Shown: positions 22,960 through 36,700 of the stretch, one piece after another
Layout: the number at the start of each line of letters is the position of its first letter
How positions within the stretch are numbered: position 1 is the stretch's first letter
Source of the DNA: Ziziphus jujuba
Taxonomy: Eukaryota; Streptophyta; Magnoliopsida; Rosales; Rhamnaceae
Length of the DNA stretch: 64,000 nucleotides
NCBI RefSeq assembly: GCF_031755915.1
Contig: NC_083379.1
Coordinates: 4,227,501-4,291,500 of the forward strand
Direction: 5' to 3'
Position numbers and translations under genes: made by a program
Notes under the pieces: generated by a model
Told to the model about the DNA's origin: nothing
What the model saw: the letters and a program-made list of their open reading frames with translations, nothing else
Database searches by the model: none

Positions 22960-24128
22960 ATTTTTTATTTTTTGTTTTTTTGTTTTGACGCCTTGAAGAG
23001 GCTGATGGATGTTACAGTTTGCATTCTGGACTTTAGTTATTGTATTCTATAAACTCAAAACAATAATAAATACATGGTCTGGTTGCTTTACCGTTTGCAA
23101 GTGAAAGATGGTGTATATTTATTTATAACAAAAACAATGGTTTAGAAAATCTTCAAATAACAATTGCCATGTTGATGTTGCCAGTTTTTTGGGCTACGTA
23201 TGGTGGATTGTAGGAAAATTGGTATATACCAGTAGTAGCAATATCAAGCAAGCTTGTTATTACCAAAAACATAATCAAGCTTGTATTCACCAAAAAAGAG
23301 AGTCAAGCTACAAAAAATCAATCTAAGAAGATATCGATAAATCCCTGTAGTAAGAATTTAGGCGTGTCCATTAATGCTTGCATGACTTGCTATTCTCGAT
23401 GGTTATTTGCTGCCATCTATTTACTAGGACGGCAGCAATGACCAGAACATTGAAACAGATCTTAAATAATATACCATTTTAGTTAGAATATCCATTGGCA
23501 ATATATGTTAAATAATGTACCATTTTAGTTGGAATATCCATTGGCAATACCAACACTCGTGTATCAACAAAATTTATAGATACAATGGCAAAAGCATCAA
23601 ATTTACTTAAAAAACAGAATTTTTATCTAGGAGCATAAACGGCAAGCGGATAAGTGTTAACTAGAATCTGAAAATGGTAGTAAAACATTTTAGTGCCCGA
23701 TCCATCATGACAAAAAACACGAAATTTCAAAAGCATAAAACACTAAATGCAGCTTATAAATTAATAATATACATCCAATTGTGGGGAAACTCGACTATTT
23801 TCACTTTCCTGTTCTGCCTGTGAAATTCAAAATAATGATAATGTAAACACGAGAGTTAATGTAATCAAACTTAATGTAAGAAAGAAGAGTAACATGAATA
23901 CACAAAGGGTGAAGAAGGTAGTTCAAATTGCATCAAAGAAAGAACTTGGCACATATTTCATAATCCTACTACATCTTTCAGCTAACGTAGACAAGTTTTC
24001 GAGTATTCAAAGCACAACATTCGGACAGCTCATTTTCAGTTGAAGTAGCATTTCCATGGAATCAAGGTCAACCTCTATATAGACATATGGCCTGCAACAT
24101 CAACAAATTTAAACCTTTTGAGTCGTAA
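22960..24128. other. Convergent intergenic region
   Basis: Between the small membrane-protein gene (+) and the Rab gene (-). The right end (about 23900-24128) should be the Rab 3'UTR. It contains a 46-bp tandem duplication (23462-23553). No gene seen. Confidence 0.5.
23462..23553. repeat. 46-bp imperfect tandem duplication
   Basis: Two near-identical copies (23462-23507 and 23508-23553) of a unit starting TTAAATAAT(A/G)TACCATTTTAG and containing AATATCCATTGGCAATA. They differ by a few substitutions. Confidence 0.85.
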
Positions 24129-26177
<2,049 letters not shown>

Positions 26178-28620
26178 CTAGAACAAGTATTAGATTCCTG
26201 TGGGGGGTGTTTGGAGGGATAGAAAAAGAGAGAAAATTCCCACAAAATTTTCTCTGTTTATTTTTATTTAACAAAAGAAAAAATATATTTCCTTTCCAGT
26301 GAATCAAAATGGATAAGCACGGTTTTGAAACGAAAATTCAAAGCACATATTTACATATATATATATATATATAGTTTTTTTTTTTTTTTTTTGTGATTAG
26401 ATTGGATTTTGTTAAAAATATGAGAGAAATTGGAAAAGAAGAGGTTTTGAGGTTACGACTTTGTGAGTTGTGAGGAGGTGAAGAAGAGCAAGCTGGAAAT
26501 ATGTTTGTTTTTTAGTTGGCAAAATTACGATGTTAGGTTATGTTAAGTTGGTTGTTGCCAAGCCAAACAAACTTCAACCTCTTCGGTTTCACAAGAAAAT
26601 TTGAACAACTAAACTTTAAATTCTTTCAAAAAATTAAAAAATAATAGACATCAAATTTGAAACAACTTTGTTTTTAACGATAACAATAAATTAATTTTAA
26701 AAAAAAAAGAAAAAAAAGATAATACCTATTAATTAATTAATTGGATGTTTGATCTTCTAGACATTTTGTTAAATTTTGGGAGGAATTATTTAGCTATTTT
26801 TTTTATAGCTATTTTGTCTTCCTTTTTCTTATAGTTATTTGTTAATCTCATTAATCTCCAAGCTTTTGAAATGTAATAAATACTTATCATGTTATACGGT
26901 ATAGAATTGTAATTGCTCGACCTTTAAATTTTTATTATTATTTGTTATCGAAGGAACTTTAAATTAATTGAAGGTCTTAATTCCAAGTAACTCTTTCAAC
27001 AAGCTAGACCCATTCCGTTGTTTTTTCTTTTCTTTTCTTGATCTTTTTCTTTGTGACTAATTCTATATTTTGGTTTGGTCTCGCACACCATTCCAATAAA
27101 AACGTGCATTTCACAATTTGGTAATAAGTTATATATTTCTCCTCTTTGTTCTTTGCCGTTCTTAGTTCTTACTCAAGAAATTTATTCAACGAAGACTTGG
27201 CATTAATTTGCTGCAATGAAGGCTTGGTATTACCTGGTTTTATCCAATAAAACCTATGATAGAGATACATACATACAAATATGCCTATTAATATAATGTT
27301 TCTTAGCAATTGGAAGATTAAAAAAAAAAAAATTTATTAATTATGTCTAATTATTCTTTTGTAACGTATAATTAGTAAATTTTTAATTGACGTTATATAT
27401 AAACATAGAAAGTTACAACTAAAATTTATAATTTACAAACTGAATTTCAAATATTAATGATACAAAATTATAGAGCTATTTTATAATATATATATATATA
27501 TACAATTGACAATATTTATCATTAATTATATATATTCCATACCATAAACATTTCACACTCTTAATTATATTAAATTATATTCTCAAAAAAAAAATATTTG
27601 ATGTGACTTTTTGTCTTTTGTTCAAACAAAAGGGTATCAATTTATCAAAGAAACAAAACGGTATAAATATATAATTAAGAAGAAAATAAATTAAGAAAAA
27701 TCAATTGTTGTTTGCCCTTAGTTGTTGACGTTTTGGAAGAATGCTTGTTGAAGAAAACTGAGCTTTCCGTTATATAATCTTCGATTGAACTTTAATGAAT
27801 GCTGCCCATATTAATTGACCATTATAATTAATATATATGTTAATGTAAACAAAAACAAGTATAGGAAAATTCACCAACATTAGAAATTTCTTTGCTAGTG
27901 TCTTTTGCCGTAATGGATAAACAATCCTTGCATGCCTGCCTTTATAAAATAATATTTTGTTTTTGTTCCAACTTGCAAAGCGTGATATAACGTGTCATTG
28001 TAAGTTTTTTTTTTTTTTTTTTTTTCAATCATTGTAAGTAAGTTTAAGTAAATAGTTTTCATCTGTTTAGAATAATTCAGATAACAATAATAACAGATAA
28101 GGCTTCAAATCTAATGCTAAAATTCATTTCCTAATTTATAAAAAAAGTGTAAAAAATATTTTGTGTCATTTCTCCATTATAGAAAGAAATAAAGAGCTTC
28201 TTTTTTCCCCCAAAAAAAAAAAAAAATCATTTTGGATCATTGTTTTTTTCATCCCTTTTTCTTTTTTTCTTTTTTTTAATCATGGCCGTGAATATTTTTG
28301 GTCCATAAACAACAAATATGTTTGGTTTGAAAGAAAAGCAAATCAATTAGATTCAAATTTTGAATCAAACTAATCTTTATCATTCATCATTACTTTGCTC
28401 CACTCCCCCTATTCCTTGCCAGCTCAATCAAAATCGACATATCAAATCAGCATTCATTTATTTATTATTATTATTATTATTATTTTCCTAAGGTGGGGTA
28501 ATGTCTGGTATTCAAAGCAAATCTTCCATGCTATCCGAGTACCATAATTCCTAGACACAAAGGAATGTATCCCACATTATGTCAAGAGAATAATATTCCA
28601 TGGATAGCGGAATTTGAATT

Positions 28621-28706
28621 CAGAATATTAAATATTGAATTCCAGCCCCCCCCCCCCCCCCCCCCAACAAAAAAAAAATAAAAATGGCAGAATATTAAAT
28701 ATTGAA
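28621..28706. repeat. 19-bp direct repeats flanking a C20 run
   Basis: CAGAATATTAAATATTGAA occurs at 28621-28639 and 28688-28706. Between them lie 20 C (28646-28665) and an A-rich stretch. This may be a short duplication or repair scar, or two ends of a small insertion. Confidence 0.8.
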
Positions 28707-30864
28707 AAATATAAACATTATCACTAGCCTGTTTATCCAAAAAAGGGAATACAAAAAGTGTCTTTCTAAAATCGACCTTCTAACGGGAGATGGATTTAGG
28801 AAGTATGATCCATCATTCATATATGGGTATTGAAATTAAAGGATCAATGTGGTAGGAAATAGAACTCTTTTTTGAATCAGTAAAAAAAAATAAAAAAAAA
28901 ATTAGTGAAAGCTCAATGCCATTGTTGGGTTGTTGTATTAAGGATCATGACCCTTCTCATCATGCTGTCTCATTGTTGTGGCCAGTCTCACTTGTAGTTC
29001 TGTTCATCGATCCCTTGGCCCAAGAAGTTCAGGTTTTGATCTTATGAGAGAGCAAAAACAATTTAAAATGATAATTTTAAAAAAATTATTATTTGTCACA
29101 ATTTGTGAATATTATCAATGGGATTTTTATTTATGTTAGTTAATAATTGATTACATTTAAATTAATTTCAATTTTTAAAAAGTTAAATTCCTATATAAAA
29201 AGTAAATTTTTAGTACAAACTAGTTTGCACAAACACATAAACATTAATCTAACTGGTGATGATTATCAACAGTCATAAATATTGTTTTTAAAAAAAAAAC
29301 ATAAATTTAGTTTAGAAAACATAAAGAAACTAAAACCGATGTTAGTTTTTGTTGATTGGTTTGTTATCATTACAATATAAAATGAATTATAATATTTATA
29401 AATTGAAAAATCTTTAAAAACCACAGCGTTCAAAAGGCTCAGCATCTGCATTAAGGAAGGGGTAAAAAATAAAAAAAAATAAAAAAGGCTTATTTTCATT
29501 AGCTTTTATTTTTTAGGGGGTCAAATCTCATTTGGCAATGCATATATATATATATATATATATATAGTTTCCATTATTTAGTTTAAAAAAGTTATAATAA
29601 AAAATAATGTAAAAAGAGAAGCCAACCAAGCTGTTTGTTATTAAAATATGTAAAAAAAAATTTTAAAAAAAAAAAATTGCATTTAGCTAGATGGAATGTA
29701 AACGCCTCTAGTACTATACGTACAATAAATGCCATGCATTTCATGGCAGTCCAACAAGCAAAAAAGGACCATTTAATAAATAATTTTAAATTATCCAAAT
29801 AAAGTTTTATTAAATTGATTTTTTTAAAAAATAAATATAAGAATGAAAGCATGTCATTTCAGTTGAAATTGGCTATAACAAATATAAAGGCCATAATAAT
29901 CGGACAAGGGAGTAGAACAATCCCATCAAAGGGGGTGACTATTGTTTCTTCATCACCTAATACCGTCGTGGGGGCATGAAAAGGATTAAACATTCACCAC
30001 TCTAAACATGCCACGTCTACAAAAAGCAGTACCCCTAAATAGCAACCCACCAACCGTGTTGAAACCTGAAACCCTGGATCTGGATCAGTGGATCTAACAT
30101 CCCAACCCAACCCAATCCAACCCACCACCACCTGTAAGTCCATGGAAGAGACAGAGAGATAAGAGATAGAGACAAAGACAGAGACAGAGTATGGTAAATG
30201 GTAATTTGGCAAGTGGTGGTCATCATGATTATCATTCATATACGTGATACTTCATGCAAAGCAAACAGTATGGTGTTTGTGTGTGTGAGTTTGACAAGCT
30301 GAAGGAATTTTGACAGAGAGAAAGAAAGAGAGAGAGAGAGACTTTCTTCTTCTTTGACATTTCCAAATCACTCAATCAAATCCAAGTATGTTTATATTCA
30401 CTGTTCACACCAGGTTGCACGTAACAGCTCTGCACCACTCAATGCAAATTGACCTGACCCCAGCTTCATTTTCTTTCTCTTCTTTCGTTTTTTTTTTTTT
30501 CTTTTTTTTTTAAAAAAAATTTTGAAAAAATGATATTCAGATGGATCGAAACACAAACACACAGTGATTGATTTGGTTTGGCGTATGCTCAAACTTGAAC
30601 AAACAAGTACTGCTGCTCTCTTTGTCAAACATTAATATCTTTCCCATTCGGGTCTGCCCCTCTGATTTGTGCGAGTTCTATATTTCTCTATATGTGTTGC
30701 ATTTGGATATGGACCATCACCAATGAATAATTAATTATTCCTTAGTATTTTTTTTCTAGTTAATTAATTAATCCTAGTATTATTAATTTATTTATTATTC
30801 CTGTTATAGAATATATGTTTAATGCATTTATTAACTTCCTTGAAAATGGCTGGCAATTTTTCCT

Positions 30865-30896
<32 letters not shown>

Positions 30897-31655
30897 CAGG
30901 TATATCGACTGAGTTCACTAGTAAGATTTAAAAACTTGGTTGATTTGTGTCCTTCAATTCAAAGCTACTAGCCAATACAATTCTATGTCTCATTTGATAT
31001 TTCCTTAATTTTGAAATTTGTAGTCATAACAATATCTTTTACTAGCTACTTTTTTTTTTCTGTTTTTTAATTGAGTACACTGATCAAATCACTGTTTGGT
31101 TCAGATTAATTTTCAGGTAAAGAGGAGGCAGCTTAAGATAGAAATTTGGCGATAAAAACTGTGCGGAAAGTAAACCCGTACAAATACTTAAAAAGTCAAA
31201 AAAATATATATAAAAATAAAAATAAATAAAAAATCTGTCTGGAATTCCTTCATCAATAAGCAAGTAAAACCCAAAACTGGCAGAAAATTATGAGTAGGAT
31301 GATATCATCTTTTTCTATGTGACTTAACATCTAACTGCATTGTCTACACATGCAATCAAACCTTTCGGTAACCATTGTTCTATTTTTCTAGCAAATTGTC
31401 CCAAAATATTGTAATATTAAAAATTCACTTGTGCAAATGTTAATAAACCAGTTATGCTATACCTTTTTATTTTTGGTCTTCTCGATAATTAAATATACCA
31501 TTTATTAGGTTAGTTGGTAAAAGCAAACCTCACATATTGTATAGATTTTTAATGATTTATATAAAATATATATAATTTTTGATTGAGAAGGAAAACATTG
31601 ATAATACATAGAGGTCCAACAACTCTTAAAGTGCCCACCACTCCTTCAACGGAGT

Positions 31656-31701
31656 TATATAAGAAGTAATTGAAACCCTATATAAGAAGTAATTGAAACC
31701 C
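31656..31701. repeat. 23-bp tandem duplication
   Basis: TATATAAGAAGTAATTGAAA plus CCC occurs twice in tandem (31656-31678 and 31679-31701), in non-coding DNA about 270 bases beyond the WOX9 stop codon. Confidence 0.85.
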
Positions 31702-31972
31702 TAATGCAAAATCATAGAGAAAGTGAGAGAAAAAGCACAATGACCAGACATGGCTGTTCCTTCTCCAAGGTTCAAAAAGCTCCTAAATCTGCAATCCAAC
31801 AACACGTTCAAAGTCAGTCATAAAACAGCGCGCTAGCATTTAGGGGTTTTTTAAATGTCGAGCTGTTTAGCATATTTAAACTCCTTGGATTGGTCCCAAA
31901 ATACACAGAGTTTCCCATTATATTAGTGACCCTCACAGGAAATAAATTTTATTAATTGGGAAAAAAAAGGAA

Positions 31973-33626
31973 TTAAAAGATATAAAGATGCGGATGGACC
32001 AGATAATAAAATGCACCGTGTTGCAAAGAGTGGAGAGTTAGACCCCAGTCGTTGGTGAGAACGGGCTGACCAGAGGAGTGAATGAGGACAGCCTCATCAC
32101 CAAACGCCTCTCTCACGTTGAAGGGTCCCGCAGCAACCTCGAACGCCACGTCGTTGATGAATACCGTTGATCTAGCCGCACTACCCGGACCCACTGCTTC
32201 CTCCTGTTCCCCAACGCCTGCCAACACTATATATATATATATATATGTCACCAATTTTCTTTTTTTATTTTTTAAAAAAAAAATTTAATTGTAAAAAAAT
32301 TTGAGAGTCCTTCCATGCAGTAGTCAATCAAACGACTAACCAAAGCCATGCACACGTCCATCTATCTACACAGATTATTGCCAAAAAAAAAAAGGGCAAA
32401 GACAAACAAAATAAATAAATAAATCAAAATGACCATGTTGTCCTCGTTCTATACTTCAAATTACACATCTTAGCACAATATCAAATTTACCTTGGATATG
32501 ATTCATAGGGGATGGAACAGCAGCAATAGAAGAAGTGGTTGTAGTGTGAGCAGAAATAGAAGATGGAGTTGTGGTGGTAAGGTCGTAATTGAAGTGCGAC
32601 TGATTCATTTTCATGACCTTCCTAATTTCCCGATCTCTATTTGAATTTTCCCCAGGGTGGTGGGGGTGGTGGTGGGGGTGGTTGTGGTTCATAATCTCGC
32701 TCAGCAACAGACTAGTGCAAGGCCCATTAATGTTGTGTTCAGAGACATGATCCACATTCGATAGCTCGGAGAAGCCGAATCCAGCAGCTCCTCCACCACC
32801 ACCAGTATTATTGGACTGGTGCACCACCGGGAAGAAGAAAGCTGGTTCGGCTAAGAAGTCATTGTGTGTGGTCTGAAAAAACGTCTGATTCACCGACGCA
32901 GTCGGAGAGTTCGAAACGTCGGCGGCGGCGACAATATTCGGGAACCCCATCGAGAATGTCTCGTTGGCTTGTGGTGGTGGTGGTGCTGCTGCTGCTGCTG
33001 CTTTGGGAGATGATTTCTCAGAAGAAGATGAAGAGGAAGATGGGGCGGTTATGGAAGCAATTGAATTATTATTGTTAGACGAGGGATGAGTTTGTTGAGA
33101 GTGTTGTTGTCTTGAGGAGGAGGAGGAGTTTTGTTGGAGATGGCGAAGTTTGTGTTTGCTTCTTGACTTTCTGTTCTGGAACCAATAAAAGACGTTGGCG
33201 TCACCGACTTGACCGTACTCCTGCAATTGAGCCCTAATCTTCCTTATCTCGTCTCTAGGAGGGTTCACCATCCCTGAGTTGAAGATCGCTTCCAGTATCC
33301 GAATTTGCTCCGGTTTTGGATTCCATCTCGGCTTTGGCTCTGGGCTTCGCTCCTCGCACCCACCTGGAACTGTTTTTGTTTTGGTTTTGATCCAAAGATT
33401 AGATATACTACCACATAAACTATCCATATAAACATAAAACATGAGCTAGGGTTATGGTGTATATATGATATGAATATGGAAACTAATTATGTATACCTGA
33501 AGTGTAAGAGGGTCTGTGGCAACCAGATGATATGAGAGATTGGTTGATGTCGTGCTGCCACTGGTGGTGAGCATTGCAAGGTTTGGACTTGAACATACTA
33601 GGCCAGTGTCTGTTTGATGAAGCCAT
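31973..33626 (-). CDS. WOX9: WUSCHEL-related homeobox 9-type transcription factor (WOX8/WOX9 clade)
   Basis: Three exons on the minus strand, 33626-33497, 33363-32491 and 32217-31973, give 415 residues. The N-terminus [16 protein letters not shown] is the signature of the WOX9/STIMPY group. The WOX-type homeodomain lies at about 53-119 ([20 protein letters not shown] ... [15 protein letters not shown]), with the extra residues typical of WOX proteins. After it come Ser, Gln/Asn, Ala and Pro runs and a His-rich stretch ([10 protein letters not shown]), LLLSEIMN, and a conserved C-terminal domain in the last exon (VFINDV...[12 protein letters not shown]...[10 protein letters not shown]). Arabidopsis members ended near YYL(I/V) as I recall; here seven more residues, HPHLYIF, follow. 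WOX8/9 sustain growth in embryo, meristem and inflorescence (family knowledge). The WOX11/12 group was excluded because its homeodomain begins differently. A CTT repeat and an upstream ATG lie in the leader. Confidence 0.93.
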
Positions 33627-33640
33627 GATGATGATGTTGA

Positions 33641-33673
33641 AAGAAGAAGAAGAAGAAGAAGAAGAAGAAGAAG
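33641..33673 (-). repeat. (CTT)11 repeat in the WOX9 leader
   Basis: Eleven AAG triplets on the plus strand, CTT in the mRNA sense, begin 15 bases upstream of the WOX9 start codon. CT-rich leaders are common in plant genes. Here the tract is also the poly-Leu part of an overlapping upstream ORF. Confidence 0.9.
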
Positions 33674-33789
33674 CTGATGATGGATTGGAAAATAATTGAG
33701 TGAGTTAGATGTCAAAGTTATTAGCCAACCAAAAGAGAAACAGGCGTTTTGTTGCTCTTGTTTTTGGTACTGAATAAATCCTTCCATCC

Positions 33790-36700
33790 AAACATATCTA
33801 ACATCACTTCTTATAGCCTGCTCACCTACCCGGCCCTGTTAGTTCATTTATATTTATATAATTAATTAATAAACAATCTCTTCCTTCCCATCTCCCAAAA
33901 AGTAAACATAAAATTATTATAAATAAAAAATAAAAAAATAAAAAAGATGGATTATGTAAAATAGACAAAACAACAACAGGAATCGCCTGTTGAAAAGATA
34001 AACAAGAAAGGAAAGGAAAATAAATAAAAGGAGAAAGAGAGAGAGACATGGGAAAATAAGAAAAGAGAAGTAGTACTATTCCCCCAACACCCCCATACCT
34101 CCAAAGACTTTTGCATTAAATCTGAAATACTTGTTCTCTACTCAAAGTACAACCCCTATTCCCCCCCGGACGAGAAGCAAACGGAACATGGAAAATAATA
34201 CCTGCTAGGGCTTAATTAGAATCTTCATCAGAGTTGACAGAGAGCTCTTAATGCAAATTGCAAAGTGGGTGTGGTGCGAGAAAGAGAGTTTATATATATA
34301 TATATATAGCTTTTACAGAGAGAACTGAAGGCTGTTCTGATCAGTTTGTCTCTTTGTTTTTCATATTTTTGTTTCCAGATTTCTATGGAGAGAGGAGAGG
34401 ATTCTCTTGCTCTCTCACTTGGGGTTTGCTAGCAGTGTATTAAATTGGGAGAGAGTGAAGGGGCGTAGAAATAAGTGTATAAGGATTATTCTAATGGAAA
34501 AAAGGTTGTTGCAGAGAGTAAATATGGGGAAGAGTTTTGTGTTTGAAAGTCAAGAAAAAGCCATGTAGGGTTTGATTGGAAAGCGGTGGTGGGAGTCGTG
34601 GGGATAGTAATTGCAAAATTTGGGTTATTTTGGGCAAAGTAAGGTGGGCTTTTTGGATTGACTCGAGGGTCTTTTATTTATTATTGTTTATTTTATTTTT
34701 ATTTCATTTCTTGTTGATTGGTTATCTTCTTATATTTCAATGTGGTGGAATTATGATTAACGGTTATCAATGAATATAATTAAGTTTCATAGGTTGTAAG
34801 TCAAAATGTTTACTTGATTTTACCATGCAAGACCAATACAAGTGGCAATTTAGGCAGCCAACGAGTTAATTCATGCCTTCAAATATTTGACAAACCAAAA
34901 TCTGTGGCATGCATGTTTTACTATATATATATATATATATGGCCTTAACCATTCAGGATATAAATATAACAAATTAATAAACCAGAAAATTGTCGACCAT
35001 AATTAGTCTTTGCATCATAGGAGGGGGAAAAAAATTCCTAAATAGCTTTAAAATACACTTTTTACCCATTTAAAATTTAGGTACCGATTGTTAATTTTAT
35101 TTGTAGTCATGACGACCATGATAAAATAACAATTATAATTAACATTTTTTCTGTTTTTGGTCCATCGGTGAAATTATTGAAAATCAAATCACTCTTTCTA
35201 GTCCCATTCAAGCTTTATTCAAGTTTGATTCGGATGAAAATCTCCTTCTCATAAATTGTAATAAAAAAAATTTTAAAAAAAAGAAGAAGAAGCAATTATG
35301 CGGTGTTAAAATTAATGCTGCAATTCTTTTGAAAAAGAATTAGCTCTGTGATTATATACATTTGAGCGCTTTTTCTAATAACATATATATTTGTCTATCA
35401 CCTTGGTTTATATTTATGTTATGTTGTTAAATATTCAAAATAACCGTAGTTATCATAGACTTTAATGATCATGAATTTGAATCTTTATATTTATATATAT
35501 ATAAAAAAAGAGTTCATCAGTAAAATCCTACATCTATTCCATAATTGTTACTCATGAAAAAAAAAAAAAAAGTCAAAGATTACAAAGCAAAATTTGAAAA
35601 GAAATAAGGATTAATATTGTTCCATAACATTGGTTCATAAAAGCTTAATAGATATAAATTAAAATGCAATTTGCCACCACCAATGACCGTTATATATCAT
35701 TATCAAAAGAATTTATTTTCTTTAATGAAGTTGTTAAAATAAAAAAATCGATACATAATTAATTATAATTCTAAATAATAATTATATTAGTAATGGCCAA
35801 ATAAGTGATCATCAATACTAATAACAAATAACAAAACACGTATTATAAGATTACTCTACACTTTTTCTTATTATGTACTGCTCTGATCTTTTTTTACACT
35901 TTGTTTATAAGCCCCTAGTTACTGCGTGTACGCCAATATACAAGAGATTATTGATCACCACCATTCCATGCAATATTGTAGCAAAACTGCAGAAGGCTTA
36001 GAAAGAAAACATATATTTTATGTTTTCTTTTCTTGCTGAACAAAATAAAATATATATTTATAATAGAAAAGATTAAAAAAATAAAAAATACATACGGTTT
36101 ATGAATATATTATTGCGTTGCCGATCATTCAATTGTAAACTAGATGAGTTTTTTCACCATAAAGGTTTGGCATACGTTTTGAAGATGCGGTGGACTTGAA
36201 CAATATTGCACTACTTTTTACCCTTTGTGTACTAATTAAGAAAACCAATAATTTTTTGAGTTAACCAAGAAAACAGACTTCTTCATAAACATTGAAAGAC
36301 GTAACTGATACTATCTCCGTATATCGGGCAGTTTCTACTAGTGTCACTTTTTGCTTCTAATCAAACTTCCATGTCCTTGTACTATTTTTACAATTACTTC
36401 TAAGTAAGATATTTACTTTTTACTTCGAAACCGAAACTAAGGGATGTAACCGAACCTCCATGTTTTTTCCCCCCTAATCTTGGGGATAGGATAGGAATGT
36501 AAAAGATTAGCTAGAGAAGTAATTTTGCTCTATAATCCTTCAATTTCATAATAGGGTACTGTATTAGCTAGCTTTATCAATTTGAATGAAGTAAGAAAAA
36601 ATTTCAAATAGTTTCCTTTATTTTATAGTTTTTGTACATGTACATATTTTGTTTGAAAATTACAGTTTATTCCCCTTATATTTCAATTTTTTTTGCAAGT

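Noticed and set aside
32866..33078. Plus-strand ORF inside the WOX9 gene
   Set aside because: It is antisense to WOX9 exon 2 and consists mainly of Arg, Val and Leu runs produced by the Ser/Ala/Pro codon repeats on the other strand.
31973..33626. Assigning the homeobox gene to WOX11/12
   Set aside because: The WOX11/12 homeodomain begins RWSPKPEQILILE as I recall, while this one has [13 protein letters not shown] and the [12 protein letters not shown] start typical of WOX8/9.
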